Below, piece after piece: positions 1 through 11,157 of a stretch of DNA of 64,000 bases. The first letter of the stretch is position 1. Each line of letters starts with the position of its first letter. The position numbers and the translations under genes were made by a program. The notes under the pieces were generated by a model. That model was not told where the DNA came from, searched no databases, and worked only from the letters and a program-made list of their open reading frames with translations. This stretch comes from Gorsachius magnificus (taxonomy: Eukaryota > Chordata > Aves > Pelecaniformes > Ardeidae): positions 1,178,001 to 1,242,000 of the forward strand of contig CM067086.1 of NCBI GenBank assembly GCA_034008185.1, in the 5' to 3' direction.

Positions 1-3000
1 CCTCCGTGTTCATCCCTCCCACGCGGTCGAAGTCCGACTTGTAGATGCCGAAGAGGCCGAAGCCGTTCACCTCCCAGTAGCCTGGAGGAGGGCGAGCAAG
101 GAGGTGAGGGGATCCCCAAATCCCCAGGCCACCCCCCTCCCGCACTCTCCCTACTATTTGGGAACCACGGGAACGCCCCGCCCCAACCCCTCTTCCCACC
201 ACGGGTCCATCCCCATCCCCACCACCTCCCACCTTTAGTTTAGTTCAAACTAAATAATCCAATAAATAATCCAATAAAAAGGCAAAAAAATAATCCGAAA
301 TAAAGAATGGACTTGAATATTCAGAGGAGAAAATATTTTGCGTACAAACTAAGAATTTGTCTGTATGTATACTGGTACTGAGGTTTGCAAACATAGCAGA
401 TGTTCTTTTTGGGTTCACCCTTGTGCCATGCTTTATGGTTATCCTTAAATGCTAAAGTGTATATGCAGTGGGTTATTCTAAAAAGATCATAACTGTAGAA
501 AATAACTCTCTCTCTTATATAAAGACTCATTTTTTTTCACGTTATGGATGCTGTAAGCTCTCATGTATAATCAATAAAGACAAGGGGAAAAAGGTAATAT
601 TGTTGATGACACTATGGGGGTGAGGGGACCCCCAAATCCCCAGGCCACCACCCCCCCCCCCCACCGCGCTCTCCCTGCTATTTGGGAACCAAGGGAACGC
701 CCCGCCCCAACCCCTCTTCCCACCACGGGTCCATCCCCATCCCCACCACCTCCCACAGGGGGCGCACCGGGTGACAGCCCGGTTTTGGGGGCACACTGGG
801 TGCGATGCCTCGGCCCCCTTGGGCTTCAATCCCAGCTTGCCAGAGCAAAACAAACCCCCCCTCCCTAAGCATCCGAGCCCGGCTGTGATCCCGGTCTGGC
901 GGGGGGGACGTTTCCCAGCGGGAAAGGCGTGGTGATGGCAGAGGGGACCCCGCTCACCGTTGGGCTCCCGGGGGGAGCTGCCGCAGCTCAGCCTCATGAC
1001 GATGGGCGCGTAGGCCAGCTTCCCCTCCACGCAGTGCTTCCGGATGCTGTCCAGGATATTGGGGGGGAAATGGATGTGCAGGTCGCAGAGGAACACGATG
1101 CTGTGCCCGTCCTACAGGAGGGGACAGATGGAAGATGGATCAGGTGAGGCGAAGCCAAGGTGAGAGCTGGTTCCTCTCCCCTGGCTCACCTCGACCATGT
1201 CCACGCCAGCCTGCAGCCCGGCCGAGCGCTCAAAGTTCCCCGTGCGCCGCAGGTACTGGTAGCTGAGAAGAGAGGACAGGGGGTTAGCGCTGGTGACCGA
1301 AAGGGATGCAGCCCAGAGGGGGACAGGGACCATCAGCAAGGAGAGGGGACCTTCTCGGGAAGGGGGTCAGGTGCCTACAACTCATGCAGAAGGTTCCCCC
1401 ACGGAGGCGGAGGAGGTTTCTGCATCCCCGTCTCCGCCACGTGGGAAACAAGTTTAAACCCCCAAAAAGGAGGAGGAGAAGAGGGACAGCGAGGCAGAGA
1501 CCCGTGCCTGGCTGGGGAAGGAGCGGGTAGGTTGTGTGAGCACCACCGGGATGGCCGGTCCCACCATCAGGAGCCCCGCAGACGCCCCTCGGCAGCCTCG
1601 GGGGGAGCGGGGGGGCTTACCGGGGCAGTCGAGCATCTCGTAGGGCTTTCTCGACATCCATGTCGTCGCTGTCAAAGTCTACCAGGATGACGTTGAAGTT
1701 GGTGTCCTTCGTAGCCCCGTACAGGCGGGCCATGTCTGAGATGAACTGCTGGACCCAGCGGGCTTGGTTCTTCACTGCGGGACACAGCTACAAATGTCCC
1801 TCGGGCTCACCACGGGGCACCCCCTTCCCCAACCAAACCACCCCCCTCCTTCTGATGAGAAGCATCTCATGAGAAAAGAGCACCTCACCCGCCTTGGCCC
1901 AGCCTGGAAGACGCAACCTGGGAGCAAAGGGGTCGCCTTCCTCCCACCGGAGGATGCTGAGGGAGCAGCAGAGACCCTGGAGAGATGCGTCCTGCTGTCA
2001 CCTACCAGGTACCACGAAGTGCACCATGACGTCCTGCTTCCAGCTGAGCCGCAGGGGCCGGCACAGGACAGGTCTTCCGTAGAGGATGCTCCAGGCGCTT
2101 GGCTGGGGCTCGGTGGCCCCCAGGGCTGGTCCTTCGGGGTTGGCCTCAGCGCTGTCATCCTGCTTGCCCTGGTGCAAGAGGACGTAGACGTACTCGGAGA
2201 GCCGCACCGTCCGCTGGCCCCGCTCCGCCAGCTCCAGCTCTAGCAGGTAGCGGTTCCCCCGGGCCGTGTCCCGACGCTTCTCCACGTTGATGATCCTCAG
2301 GAGGGTGTAGATGCTACGTGGGAAGGAGAAGCACTTGAAAACGCCATCACCCCGAGCTCCGCTCCCTGCAGCTTGAGGGGGTGGCCTGAACCCCCCCATC
2401 CATCCAGCTCGCCCGGCCCCAGGGAGCCAAGCGGGAAGGCGGCACGCCTCCCCCCCCCCCCGCGGCCCCCCCCCGAGCTTCTCCAGTATGCGCCACCACC
2501 CACGTTGCACCGCAGGTCGTTCCAGTCCGAGCGCAGGAGCTCGAAGTCCACGGAGCTGACGCTGAACGTCCTCTGCCAGTTGATGGAGTCCTCCAGCCAG
2601 CTTTGCTGCAGCTCCCCAGTCTCGTAGCTGTAGTCCGACACTTCCTCCTCCTCCTCCTCCTCCTCCTCTTCCTCCTGGCCCTTTCCCTCCTCCTGCTGGG
2701 ATGCCGTCGTTTCTGACATCTTCAGAAAGGACGTCACCCGTGTCCCCTCCGAGCGGGTCACCTCAGAGGAGTTGTAATCAGTGGTGGCCGCTGTCCTGCC
2801 CGGGGCAGGGGTCGTGTCCTCGTGGGTCTCCCTGCTGAAGAGCCCTTCGGTCCCCAGGGCTAGGAGGCTGGGCAGCGCCCGCCACTCGCTCCCCAGTTTG
2901 GATGGACGTTCCCACCTCCTGCCACCCGCCCGCGTGCTCTTCCGCCTGGCAGGGTCCTTCTCCTTGGAGATGTTGCTCAGGAGCCAGGGGGTCCGGCGGC

Positions 3001-6000
3001 CAGGGACAGCACGGAGCTTGCTGGGGGCGATGGGATGCTTCTGCGGGATCCGGGAGTGCAGGTGGACTTTCTTCAGAGGTTTTGGGTAAAGGAAGATGCC
3101 CGGGAAGACCGGCTCCTGGGCCGGGGCTTTGCGCTTCCCCGGCTGCAGCCTGGTCACGTAGACCTTCTCCTGGGCTTTCCGGGGCTTTTTGTCCTCCCTG
3201 GGTGCTGCGGGCTTGCTGGGACCTGGCGTTTTGACTTTGCCACCAAAGATGGGAACGGAGAGGTGGGGCTGGAGGCTCAGAGCACCGGCACGCTTCGAAG
3301 ACGCCAGCAGCCCCAGTTCATCCTCCTCGCCCTCGCCAGGACCCTGGGGTAACCAACTGAGCATCCGCCCCCGGACCTGCTCCGGCGTGGGGCCCACCTC
3401 CTCCCCGCCGCGGAGATCCTCAGGGAGAGCCGCCGGGCTGCTGCTGGCCTGGCGGGACGTGCTCCATCTTCCCGGCTGCCCAGGCGTGCTCGCCTTGCCC
3501 CGGGCCTGCCCCTGCTTGCGGCGAAAGCTGTAATAGTCCAGGTCATCTCCGTAATCCCCGGTGACCGGCAGCGTCTCTTTCCCTTGGGCTCCAGGTACCG
3601 GCCCAAAGCTCCTCTCCTTGGCTTCGGGAGGTGGGTCTGTGGGCTCGGGGCTGTCCACTCCCTCCTCTTCCTCATCCTCGAGGAAATCTGGGGAGTAAAG
3701 GCAGAGATAAATACCCCTGCAGCATGCTGGCCCAAGACAAGGAGGCAAAGCCTGTTTCCAGCAAGAGGTTAATGCTGGGCGAGGGAGCCCGAGAGCTGGC
3801 GGGCACTGACCCATGCCCACCAGGGCCGCCAGCTCCAGGCTCTGCCCGTTAATGCCTCCCGATCTCGGCCGCACTTTGGCACCGCTCTGATTTCATTGGG
3901 AGCAAACCCAGCCTGCCGGGGCTTCGCCGGGCTGCAAACCAACAGCGGGGCCAAGCTCCCAACAGCCCCGCTCCTGCAGGTCCCCTCCCGGGCATCCCCA
4001 AGCCCCCACAGCAGCTCTGGTCGCATCCCAGCCCGGGAGATAGAATCATAAAAATCATAGACTGTCTTGGGTTGGAAGGGACCCCTAGAGGCCATCTAGC
4101 CCAATCCTCCTGCGCCTCCGCTCGCTGCTGCTTTGGGGGGGGCTGCAACCCTGGAATCACAGAATCACAGAATGGTTTGGGTGGGAAGGGACCCCTAGGG
4201 GTCACCCAGCCCAACCCCCCTGCAGGAGCAGGGACACCTTGAACCACATCAGGTTGCTCACAGCCCCGTCCAACCTGGCCTGGAATGTTCCCAGGGATGG
4301 GGCCTCCACCCCCTCTCTGGGCAACCCCTGCCAGGCTTTCACCGCCCTCACTGGAAAGAATTTCTGCCTTAGATCCAGTCTAAACCTACCCCATTTTAGT
4401 TTAAAGCCATCCCCCCTTGTCCTGTCCCAGCTGGCCCTACTAAAAAGCTTGTCCCCCCCTTTCCTCGGGGCCCCCTTGAAGCCCTGACCGGCCGCACTCA
4501 GCTCTGCCCGCAGCCTTCTCTGCTCCAGGCTGAACACCCCCAACTCTCCCAGCCTGGCCTCCTAGCAGAGGGGCTCCAGCCCTCGGAGCATTTTAGTAGC
4601 CCCTCGGATCATTTTAGTAGCCCTCCCCTGGCCCCGCTCCAACAGCTCCATGTCCTCCTTGTGCTGAGGGCTCCAGAGCTGGACACAGATGCGGGGTTGA
4701 CGGCTGGTGAATCCCAACCCTAGCATCCCGCTTCCCAGAGCCCGCAGCGCGCCTTGTGGCTGAGCCGAGCAGGATGCGGGACCACGGAGCACCCCCACAG
4801 CCCTGCCCTCCTCGAGCCCCCCCCTCAGCATCACTGGAGCCATCCGGACAAGCCGCGTCTCCGAGCGGATGGGCCGGTGGGTGAGGACGCCCCGGCGCGC
4901 AGCCCCGTGCCGAGCTGCTGAGAGATGCCCAAAAAGCTGCCGGCGGGGAGCGGTGACGGAGCGGTGACTCACTGTCTGGGCTGAGGAAGAGGAACGCTCG
5001 CTGGCGTGGATCCTCCTCCTCTTCATCCATCTTCATGTACTTATAAAAGCCAAACCTGGGAGACGGGAGAGGAAAGCCGAGGTCCCGGAGACAAGGGAGG
5101 GGCACGCGCGCGCAAAGGGACGTGCTCGCACCCATGCGAGCCCGTGCGTGCGTGGGGAGGGAGGGAGGAACGGCCCCGGCTGCAGTGCAGGCACTCAGCA
5201 CAGCCCTGGGATTCCCAAAATCCAGGAATGCTGCCAGGCCTCAAGCTGCTACGTGCCCGAGAGATGGGAAAAGAGCCAGCCTGGAGGTGGCCCCGCCACG
5301 GGGGACGGAGCCTGGGGACACACAGCTGAGGATGCATCATCTCAGCGCCGTTTCTCCAGCTCTTTGAGCGCCCTGTTGACATCAGCCCCTTCCTCCCCCT
5401 CCATGCACCATCCCCAAATATCAGCCCCCCCGCCCCCCTTACTTCTCCAGGTAGAGAGGGGACTCCCGGTAGAAGCACTTGTTCTCCGTCTCCATGTGAG
5501 TGAGGCGCGTGAAGTCGTTGGGGTACACGAACGAGAGGTAGACCTGGGGAGATGACCACGCCATCGTCACCCTGGTGCAGAGCGGGCTCGCTTCGAGGAA
5601 GCAGGGGCCAGCTGGGCTAGGAGCCATGGACCCAAGGCCACCAGCACGTCCCCTCAACATTGAGGTGACCCCCAGTATCTCAAACACCCCATGGGGCTTT
5701 TAACCCCAAACCCTTTTGGGTCAAGATGGGGAAGCTCAGCCTGATCCTCCAGCCAGGGACATTTTCTCCTGGATTTTAACCAGGTGGAAACGTCCCTGCC
5801 CTGGGGACGTTCTGCTTCGCCACGTTTCCCATGGGAGCATGACCCTGTCCCTGCCGCAGGGAGACACTTACAAATTGCAGGCCCTGGTAGCGGGCGATGG
5901 GGAAGTCCTTCACCACGTAGGTGGGGCTGTAGGCACAGGGCACCAGCACGTTCTCCACTCGGGAGGCCTCGATCACAGGGGCTGAGGAGGAGCAGCCACG

Positions 6001-6375
6001 GCTCAGCCCCAGGCCATGCCCCACCACCCCCGTAGTCCAACCCACCATATAGTCTGTAGCCCACACCATCCCAGTGTCCCCCCCTACAGACCCCAGCAGG
6101 GGTGCTCTCCACCCAAGAGATGGGCAGAAGGTAGGAGGGAAGCTCTGGGGTGCCTGTGGCAGCGGGGTCCTGCCTTTTTCCTCCACCAAAACACCAGGGA
6201 GATGCGCGAGGGGCTGGTCCCAACCACTTACTGAGGAAGAAGGTGTCCCTGGGGTCGGCTTTCAGCATGTCTGCCCCATGCTCATCTTGCTGCGCCTCCC
6301 AGAGGTAGCTCCCGCTGTGGCTGGCCAAAGTCTGCGGGATGTGCTCCACATGGTTCATCTTCAGGGCTGATTCAT
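1..6375 (-). CDS. B4GALNT4: Beta-1,4-N-acetylgalactosaminyltransferase 4, partial (3' exons)
   Basis: Golgi type II glycosyltransferase that adds GalNAc beta1-4 to GlcNAc to form LacdiNAc (family knowledge). Exons in transcript order: 6375-6232, 5981-5872, 5543-5443, 5055-4973, 3687-2504, 2313-2006, 1774-1621, 1262-1190, 1111-958, 81-1. All have AG/GT ends and matching phases except between 2504 and 2313. The first visible exon (starts [15 protein letters not shown] after a split codon) is the end of the PA14-containing region. The 1.18-kb exon is a poorly conserved, acidic stem with a poly-Glu run (about 2640-2690) ending in [14 protein letters not shown]. The transferase part follows: [93 protein letters not shown]. 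The C-terminus runs off the left edge and the N-terminal exons were not found upstream. Identity is secure; the 2504/2313 join is incomplete (see findings). Confidence 0.95.
103..756. repeat. Direct repeat bracketing an AT-rich insert, in B4GALNT4 intron
   Basis: A GC-rich segment at 103-232 recurs almost unchanged at 618-756. Both copies share the CTATTTGGGAACCA core and end in CACCACCTCCCAC. Between them lies 385 bases (233-617) of strikingly AT-rich sequence, with several AATAAA words and no recognisable gene. It lies wholly within the last visible intron (82-957), so the coding sequence is untouched. The insert could be a segmental duplication with an insertion, or an assembly artefact. 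Confidence 0.85.
4039..4690 (-). repeat. CR1 LINE 3'-end fragments
   Basis: Two back-to-back CR1 tails in the B4GALNT4 intron. A short piece (4039-4110) begins AGAATCATAAAAATCATAG, followed by a longer one (4155-4690) that starts with the terminal octamer-like repeat (AATCACAGAATCACAG) and GGGAAGGGACCCCTAGGGG. The CR1 3' terminus is at the low-coordinate side, so both are inserted in minus orientation. They carry no intact reading frame. Confidence 0.9.
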
Positions 6376-6768
6376 CTGAAGGTGGCAAGGACAGGGGCTG
6401 AGCCCCACGGGGCGCAGGCACACAGGGCGCTGTCCCAGGAGCATCCTCCCAAGGTGGCACTTGCCAACCTCTCCAGCCCTCCCAACCAAGCGGGCTGGGA
6501 GGATTCCGGGTTCCTCCTACTCCCAGGGGAGCAAGAGGAGCGGAGGGCAAACCTAGCTCCTCCAGCCCTCTCCCCCGTCACAGACCCGCTGACTAATCAG
6601 CTTAATGATTATTGCCATCAGCTAATGAGCACCCAGAGGACAAGGGTACAACCGATCTCCAGCCCGCAGCCCGGCTCCGATTACAGCATCCCTCACCTCG
6701 CTCAAAGGCTGGGAACGCTCGGGGCCTTAACTCGCAAGGACACGGGAATTAAACCGCGACCGATCTTC

Positions 6769-7428
6769 ACAGAATCCCAGAATGGCAAGGGTTGGAAGGG
6801 ACCTTGGGAGATCACCAGTGCCACCCCCCTGCTCAAGCAGGTTCTCCTAGAGCATCTTACACAGGGCTTCATCCAGGCGGGGGTTGAATATCTCCAGAGA
6901 AGGAGACTCCACAGCCCCCCTGGGCAGCCTGGGCCAGGGCTCCGTCACCCTCAGAGTAAAGAAGTTCTTCCTCACGTTCACCGGGAACCTCTGATGCTTC
7001 AGTTTGTGCCCATGGCCCCTTGTCCTGGCGCTGGGCACCACTGCAAAGAGTCTGGCTCCGTCCTCGTGACACCCACCCTTGAGAGATTTGTAGGTGGTGA
7101 TGAGGTCCCCTCTCAGCCTTCTCCTCTCCAGCCTGAACAAGCCCAGCTCCCTCAGCCTTTCCTCCTAGGGGAGATGCTCCAGTCCCCCCATCATCCTTGT
7201 TGCCCTCCTCTGGACTCTCTCCAGGAGTTCCTCATCTTTCTTGACCTGGGGAGCCCAGAACTGGACCCAGTGCTCCAGGTGGGGTCTCCCCAGGGCAGAG
7301 CAGAGGGGGAGGAGAACCTCCCTCGCCCTGCTGGCCACGCTCCTCTGAATGCACCCCAGGGTGCCATTGGCCTTCTTGGCCACCAGGGCACCCTGCTTTT
7401 TCTCATGGGCCCCCTTTTTATCCCCCCG
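6769..7428 (-). repeat. CR1 LINE fragment running into the sequence gap
   Basis: Begins CACAGAATCCCAGAATGGCA and GGTTGGAAGGGACCTTGGGA, the reverse complement of a CR1 3' end. It runs back through the usual 3' coding remnant (GTTGCCCTCCTCTGGACTCT) until the N gap at 7429. The element probably continues inside the gap, and its repetitiveness may be one reason the gap was not closed. Confidence 0.9.
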
Positions 7429-7928
7429 NNNNNNNNNNNNNNNNNNNNNNNNNNNNNNNNNNNNNNNNNNNNNNNNNNNNNNNNNNNNNNNNNNNNNNNN
7501 NNNNNNNNNNNNNNNNNNNNNNNNNNNNNNNNNNNNNNNNNNNNNNNNNNNNNNNNNNNNNNNNNNNNNNNNNNNNNNNNNNNNNNNNNNNNNNNNNNNN
7601 NNNNNNNNNNNNNNNNNNNNNNNNNNNNNNNNNNNNNNNNNNNNNNNNNNNNNNNNNNNNNNNNNNNNNNNNNNNNNNNNNNNNNNNNNNNNNNNNNNNN
7701 NNNNNNNNNNNNNNNNNNNNNNNNNNNNNNNNNNNNNNNNNNNNNNNNNNNNNNNNNNNNNNNNNNNNNNNNNNNNNNNNNNNNNNNNNNNNNNNNNNNN
7801 NNNNNNNNNNNNNNNNNNNNNNNNNNNNNNNNNNNNNNNNNNNNNNNNNNNNNNNNNNNNNNNNNNNNNNNNNNNNNNNNNNNNNNNNNNNNNNNNNNNN
7901 NNNNNNNNNNNNNNNNNNNNNNNNNNNN
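7429..7928. other. Assembly gap (500 Ns)
   Basis: Exactly 500 unknown bases, a conventional placeholder length, so the true size is unknown. It lies 5' of the first visible B4GALNT4 exon and could hide upstream exons of that gene. Confidence 1.
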
Positions 7929-10900
7929 GCCTCTACGAATAATCCTAAGGAGAAGCACCTCGTTTGGAGAAAACCTGGTTCAAATAAAGGTTTCTGTCAC
8001 TTTTACTCCTGGCTCGGTTTCATTCTGGCAGGGGGTGGTTTGGGGTCCCCCCCACCCCAGCTTGGCTGGCTGAGAAACGGCGTCCACCCTCGGGATGTGC
8101 CTGGAGAGGGAAATTGTCCCTTGGCCCGGAGCATCCCAGAGCTGATGCTCGAGGCCCACGTGGGGAAGAGGCACCCACAGGGGATGCAAAGCGCTTGGAG
8201 GGCTCGCCCCAAGGAGGCGGGCAGCACCTCATCTTTGCTGGGGTGCCACCAGGAGCACCCCCATCCTCACCAACCCCTGGGGGGGGGGGGACAGGAGAGG
8301 CTTCCAGAGGGAAGGGGAAGCTGTGGGTGGGGCCCAAATGCCTCGCTGCAGGAGAAGCCGGACGAGTTGGGCCCTGGGAGAGGGGGCGGCACTGGGACCG
8401 CCGGGCGCTGGGGACGCCAGCCAGGCAGGGCTGCTTTTGGGGTGAAGGGAGACGGCAGCCCCCCTCTCCTCCCTTCCAAAGCTTTTTCAGCTTCAAGCCT
8501 TCACGCCAGCCGTCCCCGCCATGGTAAGGGCTGGCCGGGAAGCGGCCAGGAACCCTCGTGCCTCCACGGCTGCCAGCACGTGGCACTCGGCTGCCCGGCT
8601 TCGGCGGTGTCCGAAGTGACCCGGGCAAGACCCTGCGAAAAATCCTCGCTGAAGCCCATCTGGAAGAGCTTCAAGTATGCGCTTGGCTTGGCTCCCCCCC
8701 CTTCCCCAGCCTCTGGAAGCCTTTGCCGTCCTCACCCTTGGCAGGCTCGGGTCCTCGGGGCCGGGGCCCCAGGAGGATAGGAAAAAAAAAAAGCCTTTTT
8801 TCTTTTCCTCTTCCCAAGAACAGGAGGCTCCTGCCAAGAAGCCGCGCTCATGAGTAAGACATCAGAAATCCCACCCGCCGCACACAGCGGTTGTTTTGTT
8901 GCAGGATCCCTGGCACCAGCCTCCTGGTGAATCACATATTCCTCCGCTGCTTCCCGTAAAAGCCAAAAAGCACCGGCTATCCCGTTGCAACCGGGGCTGC
9001 TCGCTGCCTGCCCGGCCCGTAGGCCACCGCCGCCGTGCCCGCCAGCGCCGTGTGTCTGTCCTGGCCAGAATGGAGAGCGGGCACAAGGGGGTTTGGAATG
9101 TGAGGAGAGCAAAAGCCCCTTTTCTGGGATAAATCTACCCGATTCGGAGGCTGCCGCCCTGCAGCGTGGAGCAGGACACGACCAGCGTGTTTGCGCTCCT
9201 GCGGAAATTGCTTCAGGCTGTTGGCAAGCAGCCACCGAGCCCTTAAACTCCCGGCCACGCTGCCAGAAGTCAGTGGTGGGATCCGTGCCGGCCCTCGGCG
9301 AGCCACGCAACCCGGCCAGCCGCTCTCAACCCAGCGGGACAAGCCCCCCGCCCCCCCAAAACCTAACAGTCCCCTGGGTACCTGGCAGACCCTGCCCTCC
9401 AGGCGTGCAACCCCCCCCCCCCCCCCCCCCCCCCGGTGTTTAGCTCTCCTGCACCCTTCCTCCGGTGCTCGCCCCAAAAGCCAGCCACCCCCGCCGCCGC
9501 AGCCCCTTCGCTCCTCCCGGCCCTGCTCAGGAGCATCCCTGGAGATTAAAGCACCTCCCCGGGGGCCCGGGGTGCTCGTGGGAGCGGGGCCGGGTGGAGG
9601 CACCCGGCTTGGACTTTGCCTCTCTGCTTTCTAGCATCTCGCGCGTTCAGGGGCGAGGGTGAATAAATGGAAAAGCTGGCAACGCAGGCAGGGAGGTGGG
9701 AATTCCGGCAGGCAGCTGGCACCGAGCTCGGGTCGGCAAGACGCCAGCTGTGATCCCGCTTGTGCCGGAGGTTTGCGGGAAATGGGATCCCTAAACGGGC
9801 GCTCGGAAACGATGGACAGGGAAGGAAATGGCTGCGCTCGGTCCTGGCGGCTACCGGTTGCCCCCTGGCCAGCATCCTGACACCGCGGGTCCCTCCGCCT
9901 CCACACAAGCTGGAGAAGCAGATAGTGCCCTGTGGAGAGGGACCCCAGCACCCCAAAACGGGGAACCTGCCGCTGGGCTCCTGCAAACGGCTTTTTCGGC
10001 AGCGCCGTACATCAGGCGTTGGGGCTGGAGTGCAAACGTTCCCCCCGAAATCCCCCACCGAGGCCGAGCCCTCCTCCATCCATCACCTTGCCCATCCCTG
10101 CCAGCCTCCCCGCTACACACAGCCATTCCTTATCACCGCGATCTAACGAACCTTGTCACCTCAAGTTAACCGCAACGAGTGGCCCCAAGCCACCAAGGAA
10201 GTAGCTGAGGGGGAAAAAAAAAAAAAAAAAAAAAAAAAATAAAGAATCTTTGATTTCCTGTGAGTTCTGGACAAGTGACGTCAGGGGCCGGGACGTTCAG
10301 GTCCTGCGCCCAAGCTCCCAGGCGGGCCAGAAACCCGGCACAGCGGTGAGCACGAGTGATGAGCACTTCTTGACGCAAATCCTCTGCTCATCCCGAGACG
10401 GGGAAACCCGGTTCTCTGAAAAATATCAGGGCTGGGTGTCCCTTTACCTGCCTCTTGCTCGGCCTCCAGGAGCCAGCCGCCACCGCACAGGATGGATGCT
10501 GACGCTCTGTGCCTCGGTGGTTTTTTGGTTCTGACACTTTTTATCTCCTTGCTGCTGTCTTGAAGCTTTCTTCTTTCATTTTCCACCCCTCAACCTTTTT
10601 TTTTGGCCGCCACAAGACCTCACCACGGCAGCAAGACGCCATCATGGATGGCGAAACCAAAAGGAGGAGAAAACCCTTGAAACGCGGCAAGCAAACCCAG
10701 CACCTGGGCGGCCCCCGCCGCTGCTGGCTTCACCTCCACGGTGGGGACGGAGCCCTCAGCGGTGGTTTGCCCCTGGGGAGGGGTGTCGCAGGGGGCTGGG
10801 GGCTGCCCCTCTACTGGCGGCGTGTCCCCGCTCTCCTCCCACGCCTCACGTCCCCGCTGCGGCTCAGTAACGCCGGCGGCGCGGCTCTGCCCCTTCCCGG

Positions 10901-11157
10901 GGCCCCCCCGGAAAAAGCAAAGAGGAATAGGTGAGGCGCCGCCCCAGGGCTCACCCAGCCCATAGGCATCCTGCTCCGCCCCCCCCGGGGGACCCAAAGC
11001 CCCCCGCCCGCCCGGGGGAGCCCAGCCCCCCCCCCCCCCCCGCCCCGGTGCCCTGCGTGCTGTCAGGCGGGGTGGCCCCACCCCAGCAAACCCTTCCTCT
11101 CGCCTATATCTAACCCCGGGTGCCTGTGCTCCTGCTCCACACCGGTGCTGGGCTGCC
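7929..11157. other. GC-rich stretch between visible B4GALNT4 exons and the first IFITM
   Basis: No exon could be recognised on either strand. The missing B4GALNT4 first exons should lie here or in the gap, but I see no signal-anchor or PA14 coding sequence on the minus strand. Contents include a 24-base C run (9411-9434), a 26-base A run (10214-10239), several GC-rich blocks without conserved coding signature, and a weak TATATC word at 11104-11109 upstream of the first IFITM start. Confidence 0.6.
10214..10239 (+). repeat. Poly-A tract
   Basis: An uninterrupted run of about 26 A followed by TAAAGAATC. It could be the tail of an old retroposed insert, but no flanking target-site duplication was evident. 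Confidence 0.8.

Noticed and set aside
2297..3874. Treating the whole 525-codon minus-strand frame as a stand-alone gene.
   Set aside because: Only 2504-3687 is an exon of B4GALNT4; both ends of the frame run into introns.
6382..8073. 563-codon plus-strand frame.
   Set aside because: It passes through the 500-N gap and a reversed CR1; no real continuity or homology.
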